A program made the translations under genes and the position numbers. Positions 36,501-45,744 of a DNA stretch of 64,000 bases are shown here, in pieces. The notes under the pieces are model-generated. The model was not told the origin of the DNA, made no database searches, and was given only the letters and a program-made list of their open reading frames with translations. Positions within the stretch are counted from its first letter, which is position 1. Each line of letters opens with the position of its first letter. The stretch is from Rhizobium sp. RU33A (lineage in GTDB: Bacteria; Pseudomonadota; Alphaproteobacteria; Rhizobiales; Rhizobiaceae). The stretch covers positions 868,001-932,000 of the forward strand of contig NZ_FTMQ01000001.1 in assembly GCF_900156055.1 (NCBI RefSeq), given 5' to 3'.

Positions 36501-37238
36501 CTAGCGCCAGTCGCCGATGGCGGCCTGCACGACGGCCATTGCGGCGACCGCGGCCGTGTCCGCTCTGAGGATGCGCGGGCCGAGCGGAATGGCCGTCACG
36601 AAGGGCAGGGACCTCAGCAACTGACGCTCCTCGTCGGAGAAGCCGCCCTCTGGACCGACCAGAAGCGCAAGCGACTTTTCCTCGATCCGCGAAAGCGCGG
36701 GCAGGGGATTTTGCGTGGTGCTGTCCTCATCGCAATAGATGATCCGGCGATCGGACGGCCAGCGTTCGAGAAGGTCGCGAAGCTTCACTGGCTCGGTGAC
36801 CTTCGGAATGGCAAGCACACCGCACTGCTCGGCCGCTTCCACGGCATTCGCCTGCAGGCGATCGATGTTGCCGATCTTGCCCTGGACGTGTTGCGTCATC
36901 ACCGGCTGCAGGATGCCGGCGCCCATCTCGACCGCCTTCTGCACCAGATAGTCCATGCGCCCGACCTTGAGCGGCGCAAACAGGAAATGCAGGTCGCAAT
37001 CATCAGGCTGCGGACGCGTCTCTTCGGCCGGCGTGATCATGATCTTTTTGCGTGTCGGAAAATGGACATGCGCCTTCCACTCGCCATGCCGTCCGTTGAA
37101 GACGAGCAGTTCGGCACCCTCTTCGAAACGCAGCACATTGGCGAGGTAGTTGAACTGCTCCGCCGTCGCCTCGAAGGCTTGGGCAAGAGCCAGGTCGGCG
37201 GTCACGTAGAGCCGCTGCATCCGGTAATTGGCACGCAT
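36501..37238 (-). CDS. rsmE: 16S rRNA (uracil(1498)-N(3))-methyltransferase RsmE
   Basis: A 245-residue SPOUT methyltransferase that methylates N3 of U1498 in 16S rRNA of the 30S subunit. An N-terminal PUA-like domain ([28 protein letters not shown]) precedes the trefoil knot with [14 protein letters not shown] and [20 protein letters not shown], the SAM-binding signatures. The usual family glutamate in LR-x-ETA is aspartate here. Length is normal. The start is placed at 37238; the open frame continues upstream into the pit gene end but lacks a better site. Immediately downstream of pit on the same strand. Confidence 0.95.
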   Translation of the reverse strand: MRANYRMQRLYVTADLALAQAFEATAEQFNYLANVLRFEEGAELLVFNGRHGEWKAHVHFPTRKKIMITPAEETRPQPDDCDLHFLFAPLKVGRMDYLVQKAVEMGAGILQPVMTQHVQGKIGNIDRLQANAVEAAEQCGVLAIPKVTEPVKLRDLLERWPSDRRIIYCDEDSTTQNPLPALSRIEEKSLALLVGPEGGFSDEERQLLRSLPFVTAIPLGPRILRADTAAVAAMAVVQAAIGDWR

Positions 37239-37257
37239 GATGGTCTCGTCTCCGGGA

Positions 37258-38763
37258 TCAAAGAGCGATCTGAGACATAACCCAATACAGCACGGCTGCA
37301 AGGCCGGCAGATGCAGGAACGGTGATGATCCACGCTGCCACGATCGTCATGAAGTGTGAGCGGCGCACCAGATAGCGGCGGCGGATTTCTTCCGGATTGC
37401 GCTCCGGCTTCGGCTCGATGACGAAGCGCTCGGCCTTGTTGCGCATATATTCCATGCGTCGCTTGGAATTGCGCGTGTACCACTCACGGAAGAAGCCGAC
37501 GCCGAACACGGCACCGACGGCGATGTGGGTGGAGCTGACGGGCAAGCCAAGCGCCGAGGCAACGATGACGGTGATGGCTGCCGAAAGCGAGACGCAAAAG
37601 GCCCGCATGGGGTTGAGTTTGGTGATCTGTTCGCCGACGAGCCGGATGAGACGCGGACCGAAAAGCAGCAGTCCGAGCGAGATGCCGGCAGCACCGATGA
37701 TCATAACCCAGAAAGGCACAGTGACCTCCCCCGAGATCTCGCTGTCCTGTGCGGCATGTACGATGGCAGACAAAGGACCGATGGCGTTCGCCACGTCATT
37801 GGCGCCATGGGCAAAGGACAGGAGGGCGGCTGCAAAGATCAGCGGCAGCTGGAAAAGCTTGCGCAGCGACTGGTTTCGGTTCTCCAGCCCGCGCGACTGT
37901 CTGCGGATCAGCGGCACGCTGAGCCACCACGACAGGAAGCCGAAGGCAAGGCCGATCAGGCAGGCCTGCAACAGGGTGATGGAGATGAGCTTGTTGAGGC
38001 CCTTGAGCGCAAGATAGGCGATGAAGGAGCCGGTCATGATCCCGATCAGCACGGGCACCCAGCGCTGTGCCGCCGAGATCTTGTCTTCGCGATAGATGAT
38101 GAATTCCTTGATGAAGGCGAGGAAGAGCGCCGCGATCACGCCGCCGAGGATAGGCGAAACGACCCAGCTTGCCGCGATGCCGCCCATGACGCCCCAGTCG
38201 ACGGCAGACATGCCCGCTGCCGCGACACCTGCGCCGAGAACGCCGCCCACGACCGCATGGGTCGTGGATACAGGTGCGCCGATCCAGGTAGCAAGGTTGA
38301 CCCAAAGCGCCGAGGAGAGCAGCGACGCCATCATCGCCCAGATGAAGACATCGGCACTCGGCATCTTGGCCGGATCGACGATCCCGCGTGAGATCGTCGA
38401 CACGACGTCACCACCGGCAATCATGGCGCCTGCCGTCTCGAAGATCACGGCGATGGTCAGAGCCACGCCCATGGTCATGGCGCGTGATCCGACGGCAGGT
38501 CCGACATTGTTGGTCACATCGTTGGCGCCGATGTTCATCGCCATATAGGCGCCGATCGCGGCCGCCGCCACGATGATCCACGCGCCCGGCCGGTCCATGG
38601 CAAGAGCCCCCGCAAACACGGTAGCGAGCACCATGAAGATCAGCGCAATGCCAAGCGGCGCGAAACCTCTGGAAACGTGATGCGCTGCTTCCTCGACATG
38701 GGCGATCTTGTCGAGATCCTTGTCGAGCGTCGGCTTCACGAGTTTTGGCTTTGGCTTGCCCAT
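37258..38763 (-). CDS. pit: PiT family inorganic phosphate transporter
   Basis: A 501-residue inner-membrane phosphate permease of the PHO4/PiT family. The two inverted signature repeats are [20 protein letters not shown] near residue 85 and [20 protein letters not shown] near 320. About ten hydrophobic segments are seen. A cytoplasmic N-terminal extension of about 35 residues rich in Lys ([20 protein letters not shown]) precedes the first helix, making it longer than the short rhizobial Pit proteins. No DUF47/PhoU-like partner gene lies next to it, unlike the orfA-pit pair of Sinorhizobium. GGAGA lies 9 bases before the ATG. Confidence 0.92.
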   Translation of the reverse strand: MGKPKPKLVKPTLDKDLDKIAHVEEAAHHVSRGFAPLGIALIFMVLATVFAGALAMDRPGAWIIVAAAAIGAYMAMNIGANDVTNNVGPAVGSRAMTMGVALTIAVIFETAGAMIAGGDVVSTISRGIVDPAKMPSADVFIWAMMASLLSSALWVNLATWIGAPVSTTHAVVGGVLGAGVAAAGMSAVDWGVMGGIAASWVVSPILGGVIAALFLAFIKEFIIYREDKISAAQRWVPVLIGIMTGSFIAYLALKGLNKLISITLLQACLIGLAFGFLSWWLSVPLIRRQSRGLENRNQSLRKLFQLPLIFAAALLSFAHGANDVANAIGPLSAIVHAAQDSEISGEVTVPFWVMIIGAAGISLGLLLFGPRLIRLVGEQITKLNPMRAFCVSLSAAITVIVASALGLPVSSTHIAVGAVFGVGFFREWYTRNSKRRMEYMRNKAERFVIEPKPERNPEEIRRRYLVRRSHFMTIVAAWIITVPASAGLAAVLYWVMSQIAL

Positions 38764-38940
38764 GGCGGGTGTCTCCGGAAGAGGGTCCCTGTCCGGATTC
38801 CTCATTCTTTTGTTTTAGCGGCAGATGATGACGCATAGTCCGTGGGCCACCGGCACGTCACGGCATATCTCATCGTGTCGCAGAAGCCCCTAGCGACAAA
38901 GGGGGCGCGCTGCAATATGACAGTTTTGTGACAGTCGCTT

Positions 38941-39450
38941 TCAGGCCCGTTTTGCAGCCTTTTCTGGGATTGGCGCGGGCATTTGCGTCAGTTTCGGGAA
39001 TTCCAGGAACAACGCCTTGAGTTCCAGTTCCTCGACGCGAGTGGCTGCTTCCGCGCAACTGACCCACTCGAGACGACGAACGCCCTTCTCGGGGAACTCC
39101 TTGACGAAGCCTTTCACGTCAAGCGCATGGACCTGAACGCGGGTCGGCACCTTGTGCCCGCCACGCATCTTCTTCATGTAGGTATAATAGCCGACGGGCT
39201 CGACGCCCGCCTTGCCCTTCACGCCGGCCTCTTCAAAGGCCTCACGTTCGGCGATGGCATGGGGCTGCTTGCCCGGCATGTGCCAGCCCTTCGGGATAAC
39301 CCAACGCCCGGTATCCCGGCTTGTGATCAGCAGCACCTCAAGCTCGCCTGTCTTCTTGCGCGTCCGGTGACAGATCGCAGCAAACTGCTGCCGCGGCGGA
39401 CGCTGCAGCATGAGCCTGAGGTCGGATGTGATACGGCCAATGATACCCAA
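38941..39450 (-). CDS. NUDIX hydrolase
   Basis: A 169-residue NUDIX pyrophosphohydrolase. The NUDIX box reads GWHMPGKQPHAIAEREAFEE followed by AGV; the first glutamate of the consensus is lysine (G-x5-K-x7-REAFEEAG), a pattern I associate with diphosphoinositol/dinucleotide polyphosphate hydrolases. The TGRWVIPKGW strand lies before it. The TTG at 39450 has AGGTG upstream; an ATG at codon 14 is the alternative. A basic PEKAAKRA tail ends the protein. Substrate unknown; possible targets are ApnA or inositol pyrophosphate-like compounds. Confidence 0.85.
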   Translation of the reverse strand: MGIIGRITSDLRLMLQRPPRQQFAAICHRTRKKTGELEVLLITSRDTGRWVIPKGWHMPGKQPHAIAEREAFEEAGVKGKAGVEPVGYYTYMKKMRGGHKVPTRVQVHALDVKGFVKEFPEKGVRRLEWVSCAEAATRVEELELKALFLEFPKLTQMPAPIPEKAAKRA

Positions 39451-39624
39451 TGAACTTGCACCTCGATTCGTCTATCAGAATACGCCAAAATACCGCGCTT
39501 TCGCGGCCAATCTTGTGCGGATGATACGCTTTTCACACGATGGTTATCGCTGCCTATCAGGTGTAGGCGCCATGTGTTCAATTCAATGCGACATTCGGTA
39601 CCCGAAAGCTGCATTTCCCGACAT

Positions 39625-40398
39625 CTAGTTGTCTTTCGGCGTCGCAAACACGCCGAATTCCTTCAGCCCGTCGATCACGCCTCGGGCCACGGTTCCTTGA
39701 GTTGCGATCATGCCCGGCCTTTCCTGCGCGAGGCTGACGAGTTCGGGAAGCGCATTGCCCGGCATGATGCCGCGCACGCCATCGAGCTCGAACATCGCCC
39801 TGTCATTGCCGGTGTCGCCCGCAACCACAACCTCGTCCAGGCCGATCTCAAGCTCGCCGCAGAGCCAGCTGAGCGCCTTCCCCTTGTCGGCGACATCAGG
39901 CAGTACGTCGAGATCGCGGGCACTGGAATAGATGACCCGTGTTCGATGGCCCGAACTGGCGAGCATCTGCTCCAGTTCCAGAATGTCGTCCGCCGTCGCA
40001 TCATGCAGATACCAGCTCGACTTGTAGGCGTGCTGATACTGTGCCGGTTGTCGGGTCAGCCGCTCCATCATCACGAGTTCCGCCTCAATCAGGTCGACAT
40101 CAAAGCCGTCGGCGATTAGCGCCGTATACCGGTCAGACAGATGCGGATGGTCATACGAATGCACCATGGTGCCGACGCCGCCGATCAGAACATCGGCTTG
40201 TGGCAAACCTTGTTCCCATGTGAATTCCATGATGTCCTCTATCAGGCGGCCACTGTTATAGACCAACAGCGGTCGCTCGCCGTCCGGCAAGGTCTGCCAC
40301 AGCCGCGCGAATTCGACAGACGCATCGCGGTCCCCCGCGAGCGTCCCGTCGAGATCCGACGAAAAGAGCCGGATCGGTTTCAATCCCCGTCGTTCCAT
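39625..40398 (-). CDS. mfppA: Mannosylfructose-phosphate phosphatase
   Basis: A 257-residue HAD-superfamily (class IIB, sucrose-phosphatase-like) enzyme. Motif I is FSSDLDGTLAGD, motif II is in LVYNSGRL, the lysine is in VADKGKALSWL and motif IV is VVVAGDTGNDRAMFE. Together with the overlapping synthase it matches the Agrobacterium pair MfpsA-MfppA, in which this enzyme removes phosphate from mannosylfructose-6-phosphate to give the osmolyte mannosylfructose. The start at 40398 overlaps the 3' end of mfpsA by 19 bases, so translation is coupled. Assignment rests on family resemblance and the gene pair, recalled from the characterised Agrobacterium proteins. Confidence 0.88.
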   Translation of the reverse strand: MERRGLKPIRLFSSDLDGTLAGDRDASVEFARLWQTLPDGERPLLVYNSGRLIEDIMEFTWEQGLPQADVLIGGVGTMVHSYDHPHLSDRYTALIADGFDVDLIEAELVMMERLTRQPAQYQHAYKSSWYLHDATADDILELEQMLASSGHRTRVIYSSARDLDVLPDVADKGKALSWLCGELEIGLDEVVVAGDTGNDRAMFELDGVRGIMPGNALPELVSLAQERPGMIATQGTVARGVIDGLKEFGVFATPKDN

Positions 40399-41717
40399 GG
40401 TTCTGCCCAGTCGCTTTCTTCAAGAGCTTGCGCCACTGGGCGCCCTTCCACAAGAGCCACGAGTTGCTGAGCGATTCCGGTCCAGGTGAAAAGACTGCGG
40501 GCCTTGTGCGCGCCCATGCGCGACAGTCGCCCGTAAAGCCTCGGATGCTTGAAGGGCTTCATCATGGTGATGCCGAGATCGTATTTGTCGAAGGGATCGG
40601 CAAACAGAGCATGGCGACCGTAGCTGACGGCGCGGAAGAGGCCACCATGAATGGTGACGATCGTCGGCGTGCCGCTCGCCATCGCCTCGATGGCCGTCAT
40701 GCCGAAAGGTTCGTAGCGACTGGAGAGCACGAAGAGATCGGCGGCGCGATACATGTCGGGCAGCTCTTCGTCGGGAATGAAGCCGGAGAATTCGACCTTG
40801 TCGTCAATGCCGAGATCGGCCACCTGCTGCTTGAGCTGGGCGAGGATCGTCTCTTCCTGCGCATCAAGGCTTTCCCCGCCGAGCGCCAGCCGCAACCGCG
40901 CTTCCGGCACGCGCTCCGCCATGACGGCAAAGCCGTCGATCAGAAGATCGTAGCCCTTGTTGGTGGCAAGCCGGCCAAGCGCCAGCACGGTCTTCCCCTC
41001 GAAGCCGAAGCGTTGGCGCACCATCTGCCGAGAAGATTCAGAGACCGGATAGAAGCGATTGTCGTCATAACCCGGCGGGATCATGTGCACGCGATTGCGC
41101 GCCAGTCCATAATCCTCGGTCAGCATGTCCAGCTGGATGGGGGTCGTGGCGATCACCAGCTGGCAGCTGCGATAGATGATGAGCTCGTGCTGAATGCGTT
41201 CCTTGAAGTTGAATTCTTCTTCGAATCTGTCGGCGCGTTCCGGATAGTCGGTCTCCATCTGGCGCTTCTTCCACATCCCGAGTGAATGCGGCGTATGGAT
41301 ATGCGGCACGCGAAGCGCTTCGGACAGACGCTGCCCGGCAACGCCGGCATCCCAGTAGTGGCTATTGATGAAGAGATAGGTCAGCCCCTCGCGCTTGATC
41401 CAGCGCAGGGCCTTCTCGTTCCATTCGGTCAGATGCCGGTGCAGATATTCCTTGGGAATGAAATCCGGTCCGCCACACGGAATGCGCACGACGCGCACGT
41501 TGTCGTCCACCTCGTCGATCTCAGGCTGGTCTTCGAAGCGGCGGGTGAAGATGTCGACCTTGTGGCCGAGCTGGGCGAGTTTCTTTGCAAGTTCAAGAAC
41601 ATAGACCACCTGGCCGCCTGTATCGGCGGCTCCGAGTGGCGGCTGGGCTGCGACGTAGCCATGCGTTGAGACGAGCGCGATGCGCGGCGTCTCATGCGGA
41701 TCCGTTTGAAGTGCCAT
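40380..41717 (-). CDS. mfpsA: Mannosylfructose-phosphate synthase
   Basis: A 445-residue GT4 glycosyltransferase of the sucrose-phosphate-synthase type. Features: IALVSTHGYVAAQPPLGAAD near the start (acceptor/donor loop), INSHYWDAGVAGQRLSEAL, the donor-binding ALGRLATNKGYDLLIDGF, and the EPFGMTAIEAMASGTPTIV motif with the E-x7-E pair. It closely matches the characterised Agrobacterium MfpsA as I recall it, which joins GDP-mannose and fructose-6-phosphate. The ATG at 41717 is chosen over the upstream GTG because AAGGTGGGG precedes it. It is followed by mfppA with a 19-base overlap, and sits 133 bases downstream of lutC, so it may have its own promoter. Confidence 0.9.
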   Translation of the reverse strand: MALQTDPHETPRIALVSTHGYVAAQPPLGAADTGGQVVYVLELAKKLAQLGHKVDIFTRRFEDQPEIDEVDDNVRVVRIPCGGPDFIPKEYLHRHLTEWNEKALRWIKREGLTYLFINSHYWDAGVAGQRLSEALRVPHIHTPHSLGMWKKRQMETDYPERADRFEEEFNFKERIQHELIIYRSCQLVIATTPIQLDMLTEDYGLARNRVHMIPPGYDDNRFYPVSESSRQMVRQRFGFEGKTVLALGRLATNKGYDLLIDGFAVMAERVPEARLRLALGGESLDAQEETILAQLKQQVADLGIDDKVEFSGFIPDEELPDMYRAADLFVLSSRYEPFGMTAIEAMASGTPTIVTIHGGLFRAVSYGRHALFADPFDKYDLGITMMKPFKHPRLYGRLSRMGAHKARSLFTWTGIAQQLVALVEGRPVAQALEESDWAEPWNDGD

Positions 41718-41850
41718 AATCCCCACCTTCTGAAAATTTCGTTCTTAAGAAGCGGGAATAGTAACGCACTGGGTCGGAAATTGTTTCACTTTTTAGATGA
41801 AATTTTCGCGATGGCCCGGAACCTTTACGTCCGGGCACCTTCGCAATCGC

Positions 41851-42528
41851 TCATGCCGTCGTCCCGACGATGACGATATGGAGCGCCCGAGGGCCGTGGG
41901 CTCCAAGGAGCAAAGTCTGCTCAATGTCGGCAGAGCGAGACGGCCCGGTGATCATGTTCACCGTGCGCGGCATCGTCTCGCCCTGAGCTTTCCGGAGGTT
42001 CGCCCAGAGGCTTTCCATATCGCCGACAATCGCGGCAGCCTCAACGACGACGATGTGATGGTCGGGCAGGAAGTTGAGCGTCACCGGATTGTCGGGCCCG
42101 GAGAGAACGCAAAGTGTGCCTGTCTCGGCAATGCCGCCGAGGGCATGGCTGACGGCGACGAGGTCGTTTCCATCAGAGGCGCCATTCAGGATCTCAAGCG
42201 CTCCGGCGCTCTGCCAGGGCAGATTCACAAGCCGGTTGTCCGCGCCGATCCGGATCGAGGCCGGCAGATTGCGTTGCTTGAGATACTCGGCGACCGACTG
42301 TGGCAGGGTCTCGCGCGAGGCAAGGCGCTCTGTCGTGGCATTGTATTTTTCGGCCATGGCGATGAAGAGGGCGAGCCGCTCATCGGCGGGTAGTTGGCCC
42401 CGCCTCGGAATGATCCCTTGCGGGCGCTCAACGAGACGACGTGCGACGGTCTCGGCGCGCTCGGTATTGTCGGTACCCACCTTCAGCGAGCTGCGGATGC
42501 GGGAAAGAATCGCCTGGCGGCTGTCCAT
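41851..42528 (-). CDS. lutC: Lactate utilization protein C (LUD domain)
   Basis: A 225-residue LUD-domain protein, the C component of the LutABC L-lactate oxidation complex that converts lactate to pyruvate. The domain shows ASIRIGADNRLVNLPWQ, VAVSHALGGIAETGTLCVLS, NFLPDHHIVVVEAAAIV and RTVNMITGPSRSADIEQTLL, the last being the family's C-terminal signature. It starts three bases after the lutB stop, with which it is co-transcribed. Cytoplasmic. No unusual features. Confidence 0.92.
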   Translation of the reverse strand: MDSRQAILSRIRSSLKVGTDNTERAETVARRLVERPQGIIPRRGQLPADERLALFIAMAEKYNATTERLASRETLPQSVAEYLKQRNLPASIRIGADNRLVNLPWQSAGALEILNGASDGNDLVAVSHALGGIAETGTLCVLSGPDNPVTLNFLPDHHIVVVEAAAIVGDMESLWANLRKAQGETMPRTVNMITGPSRSADIEQTLLLGAHGPRALHIVIVGTTA

Positions 42529-42531
42529 GGT

Positions 42532-43956
42532 TCAGGCTCCGTGCTTCTGGCGTGCGGCCCATTGCTGGGCAAAGGTCTGGCCCTCGGGTGCCGGCAGATC
42601 GCGGATGTCGGTCCAGCCCGAGGCAAAGGGCAGGGACGCGATGCGTCCCCGACTGCCGCCGATCAGGCTCAACATGCGCGCGCCGATCGAGATCGCCATG
42701 CGGTAGAGTTTCGGTCGCTTGGCAAAGAAGGCCCAGACACCCAGGCCATAGCGTGCCGTGGCAGGATTGAGATGGTTCTCGAATTCGCGCTCGCGCCAGT
42801 GCCGCATCATCTTCGGCAGCGGGATGTGCATGGGGCAGACGCTCTCGCAGCGCCCGCAAAAGGTCGAGGCATTCGGCAGATGGCCTGAAATGTCGACACC
42901 GAACAGCGACGGCGTCAGCACCGCCCCCATGGGACCCGGATAGACCGAGCCATAGGCATGGCCGCCGACGGCGTGATAGACCGGACAGTGGTTCATGCAG
43001 GCGCCGCAGCGGATACACCGCAACATGTCCTGGAACTCGCTGCCGAGCATGGCGGTACGGCCATTGTCGAGCAGGATGACGTGATACTCCTCCGGCCCAT
43101 CAGGATCCTCTGCCCGGCGCGGCCCGGTGGAAAAGGTCGTATAGACGGAGATGTCCTGACCGGTCGCCGAGCGGGCGAGAAGCCTCAATATCTGCGAACA
43201 GTCTTCAAGCGTCGGCACCAGCTTTTCGATCGAGGCGACGACGATATGCACCTTGGGCAGCGACTGCGTGAGATCGCCATTGCCCTCGTTGGTGACGATC
43301 ACGGAGGTGCCGGTTTCAGCGATCAGGAAGTTGGCGCCGGTAATCCCCACATCCGCCTGGAAGTAACGCTTGCGCAGCACCTGGCGGGCTTCGGACAAGA
43401 GCGTTTCCGGCGCCGTCAGGTCGCGCTTCGGGTCGAGATGCGTGTGCACCCGGCGGAAATCCTCTTCAACCTGCTCCTTGTTGAGATGCACCGCAGGCGC
43501 AATGATATGGCTCGGATGCTCGCCACGAAGCTGGATGATGTATTCGCCGAGGTCGGTCTCGACCGGCTCGATCGCATGCTCGGAGAGAAAGTCGTTGAGA
43601 TTGATCTCCTCCGTGATCATCGACTTGCCCTTGGTCACGGTCTTTGCGCCGACCCGCCGGCAGATGTCGAGCACCAGTTGGCGCGCATCCTCGGCACTCT
43701 CGGCCCAGTGCACATGGCCGCCTGATGCCGTCACCTTGCGCTCATAAGCTTCGAGATAGAGGTCGAGATGGGCGAGCGTGTGGTTCTTGATCTCGCGCCC
43801 CTTGTCACGCAGGGCGTCGAATTCGGGAAGGGCAGCGACGGCGGCCGCACGCTTGGCGATGAAACCCTTCTCGACATTGGTCAGCGCCTTCTGCAACTGG
43901 CCGTCGGCCAGCGCTCTGGCTGCATTGTCCTTGAACTGCGGGGCGGTGAATTGCAT
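42532..43956 (-). CDS. lutB: Lactate utilization iron-sulfur protein B
   Basis: A 474-residue iron-sulfur protein of the LutB family. The N-terminal LUD-like domain includes TKGKSMITEEINLNDFLSEH and FLIAETGTSVIVTNEGNGDL. Two 4Fe-4S clusters are carried by CIRCGACMNHCPVYH and CGRCESVCPMHIPLPKMM near residues 310-370. It passes electrons between the lactate-oxidising subunits. GGAGGAGG precedes the ATG, an unusually strong site. It lies between lutA and lutC in an operon that begins with the GntR regulator. Confidence 0.93.
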   Translation of the reverse strand: MQFTAPQFKDNAARALADGQLQKALTNVEKGFIAKRAAAVAALPEFDALRDKGREIKNHTLAHLDLYLEAYERKVTASGGHVHWAESAEDARQLVLDICRRVGAKTVTKGKSMITEEINLNDFLSEHAIEPVETDLGEYIIQLRGEHPSHIIAPAVHLNKEQVEEDFRRVHTHLDPKRDLTAPETLLSEARQVLRKRYFQADVGITGANFLIAETGTSVIVTNEGNGDLTQSLPKVHIVVASIEKLVPTLEDCSQILRLLARSATGQDISVYTTFSTGPRRAEDPDGPEEYHVILLDNGRTAMLGSEFQDMLRCIRCGACMNHCPVYHAVGGHAYGSVYPGPMGAVLTPSLFGVDISGHLPNASTFCGRCESVCPMHIPLPKMMRHWREREFENHLNPATARYGLGVWAFFAKRPKLYRMAISIGARMLSLIGGSRGRIASLPFASGWTDIRDLPAPEGQTFAQQWAARQKHGA

Positions 43957-43980
43957 GCCTTCCTCCTCCCTTTGTGTCCG

Positions 43981-44754
43981 TTACTTGCCGCTGCCGGCAA
44001 TCGGCCGGCTGTCGGTCATGCCGGCCAGAACTTCCGCGACGTGCCGAACCTCGATGGTCGAGCCCTCGCGCTTCAGCTTGCCCGCCATGTTCATCAGACA
44101 GCCCATGTCGCCGGCGAGCAGCATCTCGGCGCCGGTCTCTGAAATCATCGCCGTCTTCTTCGAGACGATTTTGCCTGAGATGTCGGGATATTTGACGCAA
44201 AAGGTGCCACCGAAACCGCAGCAGACATCCGAGCCTGTCATTTCCTTCAGTTCCAGGCCCTCGACACTCGACAGAAGCGCGCGCGGTTGCTTTGCGATGC
44301 CGAGTTCCCTGAGGCCAGAACAGCTGTCGTGATAGGTCACGGTTCTGTCGAGCCGGGTCTGGACTTCGGTCATCCCTCTGACATCGGTGAGAAAGGAAAC
44401 GAGCTCGAACACCTTCTCCGAGAAGCGCCGACAGCGTTCCTCCCAGAGCGGATCGCCTTTGAAGAGCTCAGGATAATGCATCTTCAGCATGGCGCCGCAC
44501 GAACCGGAGGGGGCAACGACATAGTCGAAGCCTTCGAACTGCTCGATCACCTGCCTTGCCAGATCGCGCGTATCCTTGGTGTCGCCGGAATTGTAGGCCG
44601 GTTGACCGCAACAGGTCTGGGCGATCGGCACATGCACGTCGCAGCCGGCATCCTCGATCAGCTTGGCTGCCGAAAAGCCGACGCTCGGCCGGAAGAGGTC
44701 CACAAGACAGGTAGCGAAGAGGCCGACCTTCGGCCGCGATTGTGCTTGGCTCAC
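43981..44754 (-). CDS. lutA: Lactate utilization protein A (CCG domains)
   Basis: A 257-residue protein with two cysteine-rich CCG domains of the LutA/GlpC type. Markers are GLFATCLVDLFRPSVGF, the first cluster ligand region QTCCGQPAYN and the second DVCCGFGGTFCVKYPDIS. It forms part of the LutABC L-lactate dehydrogenase. It starts with GTG at 44754, overlapping the stop of the GntR gene (GTGA), so regulator and enzyme are translationally coupled. The upstream frame extension is within the regulator and not used. Confidence 0.92.
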   Translation of the reverse strand: MSQAQSRPKVGLFATCLVDLFRPSVGFSAAKLIEDAGCDVHVPIAQTCCGQPAYNSGDTKDTRDLARQVIEQFEGFDYVVAPSGSCGAMLKMHYPELFKGDPLWEERCRRFSEKVFELVSFLTDVRGMTEVQTRLDRTVTYHDSCSGLRELGIAKQPRALLSSVEGLELKEMTGSDVCCGFGGTFCVKYPDISGKIVSKKTAMISETGAEMLLAGDMGCLMNMAGKLKREGSTIEVRHVAEVLAGMTDSRPIAGSGK

Positions 44755-45581
44755 GCTTTCGTCTCCGTCTTGGAATTGCCTCCGGCACGGCCTCCGCGCC
44801 CGCCATCGCGCCGGATCAGCCGCAGTTTCGCGACCCGTCCCCATTCGCCGGCCCGCGCGCTCTCGTCAGCGGCCCGCATGACGAAATCGATATGCGCCTG
44901 GGCTGCGGCCTTGGCCGCTTGCGGATCGCCGGCCAAGATCGCGTCATGGATCGCCACGTGCTGGTCGAGAAGCTGTTCGCGCGCATTGGGCAGCGAAAAG
45001 ACGGCCTTGCGGTTGAAGAAGATGCCCTCCGACAGGAGCCGGTAGCAGGCCCGCATGGTGTGCAGGAGTATGATGTTGTGCGCCGCCTCGCCGACGGCGT
45101 TGTGGAATTCGACGTCGGCGGCAAGTTCGTCTTCCGGCTCCTGGGTCCCGTGGGCGTGACGCATGTCCTCGATGATCCGTGACAAGAGCGCCTTGTCGGT
45201 TGCCGTCGCGCGTTGCGCCGCAAGCTCGGCCGTCAGTCCTTCGAGTTCCCGACGATATTCGAGATAATCGCGTGTGGCGCGGGCATGGCGGGAGATGAGA
45301 TCGGTGATCGGCTTGGAAAACACCTGGCCGATGATGTCGGCCACAAAGGTGCCGCCGCCATGGTGGCTGATCAGCAGCCCCCGATTCTCCAGTTCTTTCA
45401 GCGCATCACGCAGGATTGGCCGAGACACCTCGAGCGACTGGGACAATTCCCGCTCCCCCGGCAGCCGGTCACCATCACGCAATACGCCGTCGAGGATCAA
45501 AAGCTCGATCTGCTGCACCACCTCGTCGGCGGTGCGGCTGTGGCTTACGCCGGAAAACAGTGTCTGGTCGCTCTCGATCAT
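44751..45581 (-). CDS. GntR/FadR family regulator of the lut operon
   Basis: A 276-residue FadR-subfamily GntR regulator. The winged helix-turn-helix is seen as EVVQQIELLILDGVLRDGDR, GERELSQSLEVSRPILRDAL and the wing RGLLISHHGGGTFVAD. The FCD ligand domain (about 95-235) has the metal-type histidines in EFHNAVGEAAHN and QHVAIHDAI. The tail is basic and glycine-rich. The ATG at 45581 is preferred to 45593 because GGAGAGG precedes it. It is the first gene of the lut operon, so it probably controls its own operon, likely releasing in response to lactate, as LldR/LutR proteins do. A near-perfect palindrome lies upstream. Confidence 0.88.
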   Translation of the reverse strand: MIESDQTLFSGVSHSRTADEVVQQIELLILDGVLRDGDRLPGERELSQSLEVSRPILRDALKELENRGLLISHHGGGTFVADIIGQVFSKPITDLISRHARATRDYLEYRRELEGLTAELAAQRATATDKALLSRIIEDMRHAHGTQEPEDELAADVEFHNAVGEAAHNIILLHTMRACYRLLSEGIFFNRKAVFSLPNAREQLLDQHVAIHDAILAGDPQAAKAAAQAHIDFVMRAADESARAGEWGRVAKLRLIRRDGGRGGRAGGNSKTETKA

Positions 45582-45618
45582 TACCCTCTCCATGCCGTTT
45601 CATAACAAGCGGAATGAC

Positions 45619-45643
45619 AAGTGGTCAACTTTGTTGTCCACTT
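45619..45643. promoter_or_regulatory. Candidate operator of the lut regulator
   Basis: AAGTGGTCAAC (45619-45629) and GTTGTCCACTT (45633-45643) form a palindrome with one mismatched pair around a three-base centre. It lies 38 bases upstream of the regulator ATG and 102 bases from the divergent DUF3422 gene. The TGGTC...TCCA core resembles FadR-family operators. Binding is inferred. Confidence 0.55.
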
Positions 45644-45744
45644 GACTGCTGCGCAATTCGTCGAAAGCGGGGCTGTGACGTTTGCACCTTTGCGCTGAGA
45701 CGAGCGCACTGCTAGCTTGAGTAAGGGCAAGGGAGACGGACGGC

